A DNA stretch of 64,000 nucleotides from Burkholderia multivorans ATCC BAA-247 (GCF_000959525.1 NZ_CP009832.1:2666001-2730000); one strand, 5' to 3'. Positions 41,718-50,985 are shown, counted from the first letter of the stretch. The notes: generated by a model not told the origin, from the letters alone. Program-made: numbers and translations.

Positions 41718-41844
41718 TCGGCTTCCCCTCCTCGATTTCGATTGAATGGCGTGCGGCGCACGCCATGACGGGCGCGGCGGCGCAAACGCTGCCGCGCGGC
41801 GGTTCAGACGTCAGAGATGCGATGAAAGGCGACCGCGGCGGGAC

Positions 41845-42057
41845 TCAGGCGTCCTGCTCCTGCCCGAGGTCGCGCTGATACTCGAGCCCTTCCGGGCGCG
41901 CACCGCCCTGGTTGTGATCGCCGTCGGATGGCGTTTCGCCGGGCGCGCCGGCAGGCGGTGCGGATGGTGCGTCGGTCGGTGGACGCGAGCGGTCGTTGCC
42001 TGCGTCGGGCGGCCGGTGCGAGAACCGTTTCGAACGACGCATGACGGGATGTCTCAT
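41845..42057 (-). CDS. Possible small hydrophilic protein
   Basis: A 70-residue frame (MRHPVMRRSKRFSHRPPDAG..., GLEYQRDLGQEQDA), Pro/Asp/Arg-rich, probably disordered. No good ribosome binding site; kept because its composition looks protein-like and it lies in an otherwise gene-free 680-bp gap before the lipoprotein pair. Confidence 0.35.
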   Translation of the reverse strand: MRHPVMRRSKRFSHRPPDAGNDRSRPPTDAPSAPPAGAPGETPSDGDHNQGGARPEGLEYQRDLGQEQDA

Positions 42058-42397
42058 AGCATGCGATGCGGCACGAGGCCGTCGTTGAAACAAGTGATGA
42101 CAAAACAGTTTAGGCAGCTTCGTTTTGCGCAACGGTAACAAAACCCTTCAATTTGTAACGCTTCGACCCCTGCCTCGTCAACTCGCCCACAATGGCGGCG
42201 CGCGTGCGCGCGGGCCGGAGCGGCTGGCGGGGTTCGTCGATGCAAGGCGTGCCGATGCAGGAAGCGCCTACCGGCCGCAGTGGCCAGCCGCCCCATTTGT
42301 CAAAGCTTTGCAGTTTTCCTGTGACGATTGCGAAACAATGACACGGCGCGTGCCGCGCACGCGTCGCCGCTTCCCCAGACAGGATTTGCACTCAGGG
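42058..42397. other. Gene-free leader of the lipoprotein pair
   Basis: AT-rich patches at 42085-42165 and 42290-42345 stand out against the GC-rich surroundings and probably hold divergent promoters. CAAAGCTTTG at 42301-42310 is a perfect 10-bp palindrome. No convincing gene seen. Confidence 0.4.
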
Positions 42398-42949
42398 ATG
42401 AACACTCGTTTCGAATCGCCGTACCGGGCCATGCCGGTGCGCATCGCGCTGGCCGTCACCGCTGCGGCCGCATTGCTGTCCGGCTGCAATTCGCTGTACA
42501 GCGAAGGTGCGACGGCCGGCGCCGGTATCGCCGGCGCCGCGATCGCCTCCAAGGTTACGAACAACGCCGCCGTCGCGACGGGCATCGGCCTTGGCGCGGT
42601 CGCCGGCGCACGCGCGGGCGTGCAGTACACGCAGCGCGTCGCGCACCGTTATACGCAGGAACAGATCGCGAAGGCCGCGGGCCCGCTGGACGTCGGTGGC
42701 GTCGCGCCGTGGTCGACGAATCATTCGTTTCCGATCGAGGACGACGAGCACGGCCGCGTGACGGTCAGCCGGATGATCAGCGTCGGCCCGCTCGACTGCA
42801 AGGAAATCGTGTTCGCGGTCGATACGCCGGCGAAGCCCGACAAGCCTGCGCAATCGGCGTTCTACGTCGCCACGATCTGCCGCGACGGCCCGGTCTGGAA
42901 ATGGGCCTCCGCCGAACCCGCGACGGAACGCTGGGGCGCGCTGCAATGA
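42398..42949 (+). CDS. Lipoprotein with glycine-zipper segment (first of tandem pair)
   Basis: A 183-residue protein with a lipobox (ALLSGCNSLY), a glycine-zipper-like stretch (GATAGAGIAGAAIASKV) and a soluble C-terminal domain that ends ICRDGPVWKWASAEPATERW. AGGG lies before the ATG. Its last ~90 residues resemble those of the next gene, which overlaps it by 4 bp, so the two look like an ancient tandem duplication. Function unknown; envelope location expected. Confidence 0.8.
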   Translation: MNTRFESPYRAMPVRIALAVTAAAALLSGCNSLYSEGATAGAGIAGAAIASKVTNNAAVATGIGLGAVAGARAGVQYTQRVAHRYTQEQIAKAAGPLDVGGVAPWSTNHSFPIEDDEHGRVTVSRMISVGPLDCKEIVFAVDTPAKPDKPAQSAFYVATICRDGPVWKWASAEPATERWGALQ

Positions 42950-43440
42950 GCGTCGCGATCCGTATCGCGGCGCTCGGCGCGCTGTGCGCGACGGCCGTCG
43001 CGCTGTCGGGTTGCGGATCGGTCGGCGCGGCGAGCGGTGCGCTCGCGGGCGCGGCGACCGGCCTCGTGACCGCGAATCCGGCGGTCGGCGTCGGGGTCGG
43101 CATCGCGGTGCAGGCCGCGACGGACGAAGCCGTGAACCGCACGATGAAGCAGCTCCATCAGAACCAGCAGGATGCGATCGCGCAGGCGGCGGGCAGCCTC
43201 GCCGTCGGCGAAGTGAAGCCGTGGAAGGTCAAGAACACGATTCCGCTCGACAACGGCGAAGGCGAAGTGCGCGTGACGCGCGCCTATTCGACTGCCCTCG
43301 CGCTCTGCAAGGAGTTCGCGTTCTCGGTGAAGGACGGCGACAAGGCCGACTGGTATTTTGCGAATGCGTGCCAGCAAGGCACGCGCTGGAAATGGGCGTC
43401 GGCCGAACCGGCGGTCGATCGCTGGGGCAATCTGCAGTAA
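42946..43440 (+). CDS. Lipoprotein, paralogue of preceding gene
   Basis: A 164-residue lipoprotein (VALSGCGSVGAAS) with a hydrophobic Gly/Ala segment (NPAVGVGVGIAVQAA) and the same C-terminal domain: AGSLAVGEVKPWKVKNTIPL, then WKWASAEPAVDRWGNLQ. ATGA overlap with the upstream gene implies coupled translation. The pair probably acts together in the envelope. Confidence 0.8.
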   Translation: MSVAIRIAALGALCATAVALSGCGSVGAASGALAGAATGLVTANPAVGVGVGIAVQAATDEAVNRTMKQLHQNQQDAIAQAAGSLAVGEVKPWKVKNTIPLDNGEGEVRVTRAYSTALALCKEFAFSVKDGDKADWYFANACQQGTRWKWASAEPAVDRWGNLQ

Positions 43441-43509
43441 CGGCGGTGTCCATGCACCGCCGCCGATGCGCGGCGCAGCGGGCCGGGGCAGCGTTCCGGC
43501 CGGCGTGCT

Positions 43510-44847
43510 TCAGGACTCGACGTCCTCGAGACTGAAGATCTCCGTCTGATCGTTATACGAGAAGATCTCGCCGTACCGCCCCCAGTCGATCACCGCGTCG
43601 AGCGTTTCCTCCGCCGCGCCGTCCGACAGGAAATCCTCCAGCTCCTGCTCGAAGCGCACACGCGGCGCGCGATGGCCCGGCCGCTCGTTCAGCACCTTCT
43701 TGATCCGCGCGGCCAGCGGCACGTGCTTGAGCAGATGGTCCGCGAACATCAGCTTGCGCTCCTGCGTGCCGAATTCCGCGAACACGCGCCCCGGCGGCGT
43801 CAGGAACACGTCGCCTTCGCGCACGTCGGCAAAGCCCAGATGCTGCAGCACTTCCGCGATCGGGAACAGATCGTCCACCTCCAGATGCAGCGAGCGCGCG
43901 ATCTCGGGCATATCGGCACGGCCGTGATACGGCGCCATCGCGAGCGTCTCGATCAGGCCCGCCATCAGGTTCGTCGAGACCTGCGGCAGCCAGCTGCCCA
44001 GTTCGAGCCCCTTCTTCGTCGCCTCGCCGATCTGGCGCGCGGTCATCTTCGCGTAGATGTCGTCGACGAGTTTGCGGAATGCCGGATCCAGCCGGTTGCG
44101 CGGATGCTTGAACGGCACCTTGATCTCGGCGATCACGCGCCCCGGATTCGACGACAGCACCAGAATCCGGTCGCACATGAACACCGCTTCCTCGATGTTG
44201 TGCGTGACGATCAGCACCGACTTGATCGGCATGCGGCCCTGCGTCCACAGATCGAGCAGATCGGTACGCAGCGTCTCGGCCGTCAGCACGTCGAGGGCGG
44301 AGAACGGCTCGTCCATCAGCAGGATCGTCGGATCGACGACGAGCGCGCGCGCAAAGCCCACGCGCTGGCGCATGCCGCCCGACAGCTCGCGCGGATACGC
44401 GTTCTCGAAGCCGTCGAGGCCGATCAGGTCGATCGCGGCGAGCGCGCGCTCGCGCCGCTCGCGTGCGCCGACGCCGAGCGCCTCGAGGCCGGCCTCGACG
44501 TTCTGCAGCACGGTGAGCCACGGGAACAGCGCGAACGTCTGGAATACCATCGCGACGCCTTCGGCCGGCCCGCGCAACGGCTTGCCGAGATACGTGACTT
44601 CGCCGCCGGTCGGCTCGATCAGCCCCGCGATGATGCGCAGCAGCGTCGACTTGCCGGAACCGGAACGGCCGAGCAGCCCGACAATTTCGCCTTCGCGCAG
44701 CGACAGGTTCGCGTCGTCGAGCACGAGCAGTTCGCCCTGCGTCTTGTTGAAGCCGCGGCAAACGTGCTCGACGCGCAGGATTTCTTCGCCGATGCGCGGC
44801 GGCTGGGGCGTCTGAACGGGGGCGTTTACAGCATTCGGATTGTGCAT
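43510..44847 (-). CDS. ABC transporter ATPase with AAA-associated C-terminal domain (nitrate/sulfonate type)
   Basis: A 445-residue protein. Residues about 20-260 are the ATPase: Walker A GRSGSGKSTLLRIIAGLIEP, Q-loop VFQTFALFPWLTVL, signature LSGGMRQRVGFARALVVDP and Walker B LLMDEPFSALD. Residues about 290-430 form an AAA-associated domain (ATKKGLELGSWLPQV, GRADMPEIARSLHLEVDDLF), found in some taurine/nitrate-like importers. It pairs with the double permease gene upstream; no binding protein is adjacent. Confidence 0.9.
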   Translation of the reverse strand: MHNPNAVNAPVQTPQPPRIGEEILRVEHVCRGFNKTQGELLVLDDANLSLREGEIVGLLGRSGSGKSTLLRIIAGLIEPTGGEVTYLGKPLRGPAEGVAMVFQTFALFPWLTVLQNVEAGLEALGVGARERRERALAAIDLIGLDGFENAYPRELSGGMRQRVGFARALVVDPTILLMDEPFSALDVLTAETLRTDLLDLWTQGRMPIKSVLIVTHNIEEAVFMCDRILVLSSNPGRVIAEIKVPFKHPRNRLDPAFRKLVDDIYAKMTARQIGEATKKGLELGSWLPQVSTNLMAGLIETLAMAPYHGRADMPEIARSLHLEVDDLFPIAEVLQHLGFADVREGDVFLTPPGRVFAEFGTQERKLMFADHLLKHVPLAARIKKVLNERPGHRAPRVRFEQELEDFLSDGAAEETLDAVIDWGRYGEIFSYNDQTEIFSLEDVES

Positions 44848-44869
44848 CGCGTTTCGCTCTCAATCAGTC

Positions 44870-46624
44870 TCAGTCGAGCCGCAGCTTCGCTTCGGCGAAG
44901 GCATACAGCGGGCGCCACAGCAGGCGGTTGAACAGCGTGACGAACAGCGACATCACGGCGATGCCGAGGATGATCTTCGGGAAATCGCCGGCCGCGGTCA
45001 TTTGCGCGATATACGCGCCGAGGCCGTGCGCAACGACTTTCGTGTCGCCCCACTGCACGGCTTCCGACACGATGCTCGCGTTCCACGCGCCGCCCGACGC
45101 CGTGATCGCGCCCGTCACGTAGTAAGGGAAGATGCCCGGAAGAATCGCCTGCCGCCACCATTGCCAGCCGCGAATCCGGAAGTTCGTCGCCGCCTCGCGA
45201 TAGTCGTTCGGATAGGACGTCGCGCCGGCGATCACGTTGAACAGGATATACCACTGCGTGCCGAGCACGATCAGCGGCGACAGCCAGATGTCCGCGTTCA
45301 GGTGAAAGCGCGCGATCACGATCACGAACACCGGGAACAGCAGGTTCGCCGGAAACGCGGCGAGAAACTGCGCGAGCGGCTGCATCTTCTCGGCGAGCGC
45401 CGGACGCAGCCCGATCCATACGCCGATCGGCACCCACACCACCGATGCGATCGCGATCAGCACGACCACGCGCAACAGCGTGATCAGCCCGAGCACGAAC
45501 ACGTGACCGACCTCGTCCATCGTCACGCCGGTCGCGACGAAGCTCGTCACGCGCCACAGCACGTAGGCAGTCGCGAGCAGCACGACGACGGCCCATGTGA
45601 CGTCCGCGACGCGCGACGCCTTCTTCTCGACGCGCGGCAGCGTGAAGCGCATCGCGCGCGTCGGCGAAAGGCGCAGCGGAATGCGCGCGGCCTTCGCGAA
45701 CAGCCAGCCGGCCGGCACGAGCAGCTGATGGATCAGCCGCGTGCGGCGCACGAGATCGAGCAGCCACGATTCCGGCGCGTTGCCCGAGCTCGTGTTCTCC
45801 ATGCGGAACTTGTCGGCCCACGCGACGAGCGGCCGGAACAGCAGCTGGTCGTAGGCGAGGATCACGACCGTCATCGCGAGAATCACCCAGCCGACCGCGC
45901 CGAGGTTGCGCTCGACGATCGCCTCCGCGAGGTACGCGCCGATGCCCGGCAGCGTGATGGTGTGGTTGCCGACCGTGATCGCCTCCGACGCGACGACGAA
46001 GAACCACCCGCCCGACATCGACATCATCATGTTCCAGACCAGCCCCGGCATCGAGAACGGCACCTCGAGCTTCCAGAAGCGCTGCCAGCCGGTCAGGTGA
46101 AAGCCGCGCGACACCTCGTCGAGATCGCGCGGCACCGTGCGCAGCGACTGATAAAAGCTGAACGTCATGTTCCACGCCTGGCTCGTGAAGATCGCGAAGA
46201 TCGCCGCGAGTTCGGCGCCGAGCACGCGGCTCGGGAACAGCGCGAGGAAGAACGTGACCGTAAACGAGATATAGCCGAGCACCGGCACCGACTGCAGGAT
46301 GTCGAGGATCGGGATCAGCACCATGCCGGCGCGGCGGCTTTTCGCGGCGAGCGTGCCGTACACGAGCGTGAACGCGAGCGACGCGACCATCGCGGCAAGC
46401 ATCCGCAGCGTCGTGCGCAGCGCATATTCGGGCAGGTTCGACGGATCGAGCGAGATCTTCTGCGACTGCAGCGTGCCGATCGGCGCCATCGTCTCGTGGA
46501 AGCCGACAACGGCCATCGCGATCAGGCAGATGATCAGCGGAAACGCGATAAAGTCCCACCGGTTCGGCAGGACGCGCCACGCGGACGCGTTGGCGGTCCG
46601 GTTCGGATCGAATCCGACGTCCAT
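44870..46624 (-). CDS. ABC transporter permease with two fused BPD domains
   Basis: A 584-residue inner-membrane protein carrying two permease halves. Each has the EAA-type loop: first half SLRTVPRDLDEVSRGFHLTG, second half TSYPNDYREAATNFRIRGWQ. About 12 hydrophobic segments. ATG 46624 lies after GGAGAGGG and begins MDVGFDPNRTANASAWRVL. A single chain thus supplies both permease subunits; the ATPase gene follows 22 bp later. Confidence 0.88.
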   Translation of the reverse strand: MDVGFDPNRTANASAWRVLPNRWDFIAFPLIICLIAMAVVGFHETMAPIGTLQSQKISLDPSNLPEYALRTTLRMLAAMVASLAFTLVYGTLAAKSRRAGMVLIPILDILQSVPVLGYISFTVTFFLALFPSRVLGAELAAIFAIFTSQAWNMTFSFYQSLRTVPRDLDEVSRGFHLTGWQRFWKLEVPFSMPGLVWNMMMSMSGGWFFVVASEAITVGNHTITLPGIGAYLAEAIVERNLGAVGWVILAMTVVILAYDQLLFRPLVAWADKFRMENTSSGNAPESWLLDLVRRTRLIHQLLVPAGWLFAKAARIPLRLSPTRAMRFTLPRVEKKASRVADVTWAVVVLLATAYVLWRVTSFVATGVTMDEVGHVFVLGLITLLRVVVLIAIASVVWVPIGVWIGLRPALAEKMQPLAQFLAAFPANLLFPVFVIVIARFHLNADIWLSPLIVLGTQWYILFNVIAGATSYPNDYREAATNFRIRGWQWWRQAILPGIFPYYVTGAITASGGAWNASIVSEAVQWGDTKVVAHGLGAYIAQMTAAGDFPKIILGIAVMSLFVTLFNRLLWRPLYAFAEAKLRLD

Positions 46625-47090
46625 CAGGCGCCCTCTCCGGTTAGGCCGAACGAAGCCGGCAGACGATGTTGATTCATGGCTAAGCGCACGGGCGCGGTAA
46701 TTCGGTTGACTCACGATCTCACGCAGGCGCGGCGCGCTGCGTGCAAGCTGCGCCGCCGCGCGTGCTCCGGCCGAGTCGGCCCGCGACGGCACGACACTAC
46801 ACCAACCCGTATGTCAGGTCCAACCGTCCTGCGGGCGGCAGGCGGCGCCGCAGCGGCGCACGGAGCGTACCCGGCGCGCGGCCGGACGGGCAGGCGCGCG
46901 GGGTCGGGCAGCCCGGCCGCAGTCCCGGCCGGCATGCAGGCCCCGAATTATGCCGTGATCCGGCCCGGCCGTGAACCCGCCCGATCCGGCCCGCGCGCAA
47001 ACCGTGTGCGGCGTCAGCAAGCGGACACGGCGAAGCGGGTATGATCGGGGCTTGCCCCATCGGGGTCGATCGACGCGCAGGAGGAAGGGA
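46625..47090. other. Intergenic, no gene recognised
   Basis: GC-rich region between divergent genes; frames here are Arg/Pro/Ala-rich on every strand and look non-coding. A GGAGGAAGGGA ribosome binding site at its right end (47080-47090) serves the next gene. Confidence 0.5.
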
Positions 47091-47357
47091 ATGGCAGGAA
47101 ACTTGGTAATCGTCTGTCGCGATCAGGACGCCGATGCGTTCTACGAGCTGATGCAGGAATACGGGTCGTTTCAGACGCGGCTGTCGTCGACGGCGTGGTA
47201 TCTGAACATGAACGTCGTGCCGGAATCGTTGCAGGACGAGATCCTCGAACGCCTCGGCCGCTATACGACCGTCTATATCTTCGAGGCCACCAGCGTGACC
47301 TACAACACGATCGACAGCAACGCCGCCGAGACGCTCGGCACGCTGTTCGGCGAGTGA
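47091..47357 (+). CDS. Small conserved protein, probable ferredoxin-like fold
   Basis: An 88-residue protein (MAGNLVIVCRDQDADAFYEL...) with a beta-alpha-beta pattern: YGSFQTRLSSTAWYLNMNVV, LQDEILERLGRYTTVYIFEA. A very strong ribosome binding site precedes it. The layout recalls small Cas2-like or SinR-annotated proteins, but no catalytic residue supports nuclease activity. Function unknown. Confidence 0.75.
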   Translation: MAGNLVIVCRDQDADAFYELMQEYGSFQTRLSSTAWYLNMNVVPESLQDEILERLGRYTTVYIFEATSVTYNTIDSNAAETLGTLFGE

Positions 47358-47364
47358 CGCCGCG

Positions 47365-47387
47365 CGGCGCCCGCCCGGGCGCCGTTT
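47365..47387. terminator. Terminator hairpin between convergent genes
   Basis: CGGCGCCCG (47365-47373) pairs perfectly with CGGGCGCCG (47376-47384), followed by TTT, between genes ending at 47357 (+) and 47395 (-). Confidence 0.65.
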
Positions 47388-47394
47388 CGGCCGC

Positions 47395-48711
47395 TTACGC
47401 CGCCTGCGCGTGCGGCTCGCCCTTCGGCACCGCGTCGAACGGGAACGTCATCGCGACGCGCAGCCCGCCTTCCGGACGGTTGCCGATGTCGCACGTCCCG
47501 CCCAGCCTGAGCACCAGCCGCTCGACGATCGCGAGCCCGAGCCCGCTGTGGCCGTTGCCGCCGCGCGCCGGATCGAGGCGTACGAACGGCCGCGTCGCGG
47601 CCGCCAGATCGCGCGGCGCGATCCCGCTGCCATGGTCGCTGACGGCCAGCACGTAGCCGGCCGGCGTGCGCGCGGTTTCGACGAGCACGGGCGGCGCGCC
47701 GTACGCATGCGCGTTGTCGAGCAGGTTCGACAGGATGCGGTCGAGCGTCGCGGTCGGCAGACAGAAGCCGGGATCGGCGGCGAGCCGCGTCTGCACCGTC
47801 GGCGCGTTCGGCGCGACCGCGCGATAGGTGCGCGCGATCCGCTCGCAGGCCTGGTCGACCGGCACCGGCTCGCTGCGGTCGGCGCCGCCGTGCGCGAACA
47901 CGAGGAACTGGTCGACGATATGCGTCATCGAGTCGACATCGCGCACGACGCCGTCGCGCAGACGCGCATCGTCCATCATTTCGGCGCGCAGCCGCATCCG
48001 CGCAAGCGGCGTACGCAGGTCGTGCGCGACACCCGCCAGCATCACCGCGCGGTCGTTTTCGGCCTGCGACACCTGCTCGACCATCTGATTGAAACCGTGC
48101 GTGAGCTGGCGCAGTTCGCGCGGGCCGCGCTCGCGCAGCGGCGGCACAGGCTGCCCGCGGCCGAAGCGCGCGACCGCGCGTGCGAGCGAGCGCAGCGGCT
48201 GCTGCAGCTGCCATGCCGCGAACAACGCGGCGATCACGCCGGCCGAGAAAATCGTGCCGAGCCACAGCAGCATCCGGTCGAGCGAGCGCGGCGGCCGCAG
48301 CGGCTGCACCGGCACGACGATCCAGCTACGGTCGCTCGGCTCCTTCACCCATAGCACGGGCGGCCGGCCCGGCGCGCCGATCCGCACCTGCGTGCCGGGC
48401 GGCATCCGCTCGCCGACGTCGTCGCGAAAGCGCTTGAGCGGCGCCGGCAGCGGCGGGTCGTCGTCCTTCGGCACGTCGGGGCTGTCGGGTGCGACGAGCC
48501 GCACGCGCGACGGCAGCGGCTGATCGGGCGAACGCGCGACGTGCTGGCGCACGGCGTCGACGAGGAACGCGGCCTCCTCGACCGCGTAACGCGTCTGCAT
48601 CTGATTGCGTTCGAGCCGCATCGCGAAATACCACGCGAAGTGCGACAGCAGCAGCACGCCGACGACAAGCAGCGCGAGCCGGCCGAACAGCGAATCAATG
48701 GGTTTGCGCAT
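47395..48711 (-). CDS. Sensor histidine kinase (EnvZ-like)
   Basis: A 438-residue two-pass kinase: TM1 about residues 11-31, a periplasmic loop rich in Pro (about 35-140), TM2 about 148-168, HAMP (QLQQPLRSLARAVARFGRG), HisKA with His230 in GVAHDLRTPLARMRL, and HATPase (DRILSNLLDNAHAYG, SDHGSGIAP, GHSGLGLAIVERL). It should phosphorylate the response regulator whose 3' end overlaps it by 17 bp. The signal is unknown; the divergent Spy-like gene hints at envelope stress. Confidence 0.93.
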   Translation of the reverse strand: MRKPIDSLFGRLALLVVGVLLLSHFAWYFAMRLERNQMQTRYAVEEAAFLVDAVRQHVARSPDQPLPSRVRLVAPDSPDVPKDDDPPLPAPLKRFRDDVGERMPPGTQVRIGAPGRPPVLWVKEPSDRSWIVVPVQPLRPPRSLDRMLLWLGTIFSAGVIAALFAAWQLQQPLRSLARAVARFGRGQPVPPLRERGPRELRQLTHGFNQMVEQVSQAENDRAVMLAGVAHDLRTPLARMRLRAEMMDDARLRDGVVRDVDSMTHIVDQFLVFAHGGADRSEPVPVDQACERIARTYRAVAPNAPTVQTRLAADPGFCLPTATLDRILSNLLDNAHAYGAPPVLVETARTPAGYVLAVSDHGSGIAPRDLAAATRPFVRLDPARGGNGHSGLGLAIVERLVLRLGGTCDIGNRPEGGLRVAMTFPFDAVPKGEPHAQAA

Positions 48712-49420
48712 GGGCCTCGCCGTCGGGCACGAACACGTAGCCGCGCCCGCGGACCGTCTGGATGAAGCGCGGCGTCGACGGATCGGTCTCGAGGATGCGG
48801 CGCAGGCGCCACACCTGGACGTCGATGCCGCGGTCGGTACCGTCGTACTCGGGCCCGTGCAGCAGCTCGAGCAGCCGCTCGCGCGTGAGCGTGCGCAGCG
48901 CGTGGTTCACGAAAATCTTCAGCAGCGCGAATTCGCTGCTCGACAGCGTCGCCGGCTTGCCGTCGATCGACAGCGTGCGCGCCTGGAAGTCGAGCACGAA
49001 GCGGCCGAATGCGAACGGCTCGCGCTGCTCGGGCGCGGCGGCCGACGGCGTCGCGCGGCGGCGGCGCAGCACGGCCTGCACGCGTGCGAGCAGCTCGCGC
49101 GGATTGAACGGCTTGCCGAGGTAATCGTCCGCGCCGAGCTCGAGCCCGACGATGCGGTCCACGTCGTCCGCGCGCGCGGTCAACATGATCACGGGGATGT
49201 CGTCGCCCGACGCGCGCAGCTGACGCAGCGCGGTGAGGCCGTCCACGCCCGGCATCATGAGGTCGAGCACGATGAGGTCGGGGCGCTCGCGCTCGAGGCG
49301 CTTTTCGAGCGTTGCCGCGTCGTGCAGCACGGACACTTCCATCCCCTGGCGCACGAGATAGTCGCGCAGCAGGTCGCGGAGTTCTTGGTCGTCGTCGACG
49401 ATGAGGATCTGGGTAGTCAT
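48695..49420 (-). CDS. OmpR-family response regulator
   Basis: A 241-residue regulator from ATG 49420. Receiver domain: acidic cluster VDDDQE (residues 8-13), phospho-acceptor Asp53 in VLDLMMPGVDG, and Lys in LGKPFNP. C-terminal winged helix: LSSSEFALLKIFVNHALRTL and GIDVQVWRLRRILETDPSTP. Upstream of it lie heptamer direct repeats spaced 10 bp, the usual OmpR-class site layout. Confidence 0.95.
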   Translation of the reverse strand: MTTQILIVDDDQELRDLLRDYLVRQGMEVSVLHDAATLEKRLERERPDLIVLDLMMPGVDGLTALRQLRASGDDIPVIMLTARADDVDRIVGLELGADDYLGKPFNPRELLARVQAVLRRRRATPSAAAPEQREPFAFGRFVLDFQARTLSIDGKPATLSSSEFALLKIFVNHALRTLTRERLLELLHGPEYDGTDRGIDVQVWRLRRILETDPSTPRFIQTVRGRGYVFVPDGEAHAQTH

Positions 49421-49475
49421 GGCTCGAAGTTTACCGCGCACGGGCGGCGTCGAAGAACGAAACAAAGGGACGAAA

Positions 49476-49523
49476 GGGTTACTGCGGGTTACCGTGCAAG
49501 CGAACTGTAATGGGCGGTAACCC
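49476..49523. promoter_or_regulatory. Direct-repeat operator between the two-component genes and spy-like gene
   Basis: GGGTTAC occurs at 49476-49482 and 49486-49492 (10-bp register), and the inverted GGTAACCC at 49516-49523. OmpR-class regulators bind such tandem half-sites one helical turn apart. It lies between the divergent regulator and Spy-like genes, so it may control both. Confidence 0.5.
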
Positions 49524-49645
49524 GGCCGCCACCCCGCGTAACATCGGCCGGCGCCTGCGCCGCTAACCTGCGTCTTACCGGATGCGGCAGGCGGGTCGCC
49601 CCGCGGCCGCATCGCCGGACCCTCTGAATACAAGGAGTTTCTGAA

Positions 49646-50206
49646 ATGTATAAGAAGACTTCCCGCGTGGCCATGGCGGCCGCCACCGTGCTCGCCCTCG
49701 CATTCGGCACCGCGCATGCCGCCCAGTCCGCCGACGCGCCGCCGCAACGCGGCCCCGGCATGCACCACATGCACGATCACGACGGCGGCCCGTTCGGCGT
49801 GATGCTGAAGCTGCACGATCAGCTGAAGTTGAACGCGTCGCAGGAACAGCAGTGGCAGACCGCGCTCAACACGATGAAGCAGAACCGCGAAGCGATGCGC
49901 AAGAGCCACGAACAGATGCGCGAGCAATTCAAGGCGCAGCAGAACCAGCCGATCCTCGACCTGAACGCGATGCACACGGCGCGCCAGCAGGCCGAGCAGC
50001 AGAACGCACAGCTGCGCGAGCAGACGTCGGCCGCATGGCTCGCGTTCTACAACGGGCTGAACGACCAGCAGAAGGCCACGGTCAGCACCGCGCTCAAGCA
50101 GCAGTTCGCACGCATGGAACAGCGCCACGAGCAGATGAAGGCGCGCTGGCAGCAGCATCGCGAAGCCGCGAAGGCGGCGAAGGCCGCTTCGGCGCCGGCG
50201 CAGTAA
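49646..50206 (+). CDS. Spy/CpxP-like periplasmic LTxxQ protein
   Basis: A 186-residue protein with a signal peptide (VAMAAATVLALAFGTAHAAQ), a His/Asp cluster (MHHMHDHDGG, possible metal site), and a helical domain with LNASQEQQWQTALNTMKQNR and LNDQQKATVSTALKQQ, two LTxxQ-like repeats. Proteins of this family are envelope chaperones or stress sensors. Its divergence from the two-component pair suggests it is a target of that system. Confidence 0.85.
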   Translation: MYKKTSRVAMAAATVLALAFGTAHAAQSADAPPQRGPGMHHMHDHDGGPFGVMLKLHDQLKLNASQEQQWQTALNTMKQNREAMRKSHEQMREQFKAQQNQPILDLNAMHTARQQAEQQNAQLREQTSAAWLAFYNGLNDQQKATVSTALKQQFARMEQRHEQMKARWQQHREAAKAAKAASAPAQ

Positions 50207-50239
50207 GCGCCCGGCTCGCCGCCGCGCGCGGCGGCGCGG

Positions 50240-50276
50240 GGGGACGCGGCCTTACGGCCGGCGTCCCCTGTTTCGT
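50240..50276. terminator. Terminator between spy-like and pirin genes
   Basis: GGGGACGC-GGCC and GGCC-GGCGTCCCC form a long GC stem with a one-base bulge and TTAC loop, followed by TGTTTCGTTT. It lies between convergent genes. Confidence 0.75.
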
Positions 50277-50277
50277 T

Positions 50278-50985
50278 TCAGGCGTCGTGGCCGGCCACGT
50301 CGAACAGCAGAACCTCGGCCTCGCGCCCCTGTGTCAGCGCAACGGTATCGACGCCGGCGATCCGCACGCCGTCGCCCGCGCCCAGCGGATGACCGCCGAT
50401 CTCGACGTCGCCGCGCACGACGTGCGCGTAGACCCGGCGCCCGGCCGGCACGGCGTGGACGACACGCTCGTCGCCGTCGATCAGTGCCGCGAAGATGCGT
50501 GCATCGGCGTCGACGCGCAGCGCCCCGTCGCGCGCGTCCGGCGACGCGATCGGCTGCAGCCGGCCGCGCTTGTCCTCCTCGGCGAAATAGCGATGCGCGT
50601 AGTCGGGCGCGCCGCCGCGCGCGTCCGGCGCGAGCCGGATCCGCAACAGCCGCACCGGCCGCTCATGCGACGCGTTGGCTTCGCTGACCATGATGCCGGC
50701 GCCCGCGCGCGTGCGCTGCACGCCGCCGGCGCGGACGATCGCGCCGTTACCGAGCGTGTCGCGATAGCCGAGCGCGCCGTCGAGCACGATCGTCAGAATC
50801 TCGACGTCGCGGTACGGCTGCATCCCGAACCCGCGCGTCGGCGCGATGCACGCTTCGGTGAGCTCGAGCAGCGCGCCGTAACGCGGCGGCACGCGGCCCG
50901 CGCCGTCGCACGGAAAACTGTGACGGGATTCGTGCCAGCCGTAGCTGCGCTGATCGCGATCGACGGCGCGGCGGATCTGGAACAT
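50278..50985 (-). CDS. Pirin family protein
   Basis: A 235-residue bicupin. ATG 50985 begins MFQIRRAVDRDQRSYGWHES; the pirin signature includes GFGMQPYRDVEILTIVLDG and MVSEANASHERPVRLLRIRL. Metal-binding residues of the first cupin are partly altered compared with QuercetinaseYhhW-like members (HP replaced by QP). Role unknown in this genus; redox or regulatory roles are described for the family. Confidence 0.85.
   Translation of the reverse strand: MFQIRRAVDRDQRSYGWHESRHSFPCDGAGRVPPRYGALLELTEACIAPTRGFGMQPYRDVEILTIVLDGALGYRDTLGNGAIVRAGGVQRTRAGAGIMVSEANASHERPVRLLRIRLAPDARGGAPDYAHRYFAEEDKRGRLQPIASPDARDGALRVDADARIFAALIDGDERVVHAVPAGRRVYAHVVRGDVEIGGHPLGAGDGVRIAGVDTVALTQGREAEVLLFDVAGHDA

Noticed and set aside
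44840-46672. 610-codon plus-strand frame opposite the ABC permease
   Set aside because: Composition is dominated by Arg/His/Glu from permease antisense codons; the permease motifs on the minus strand are clear.
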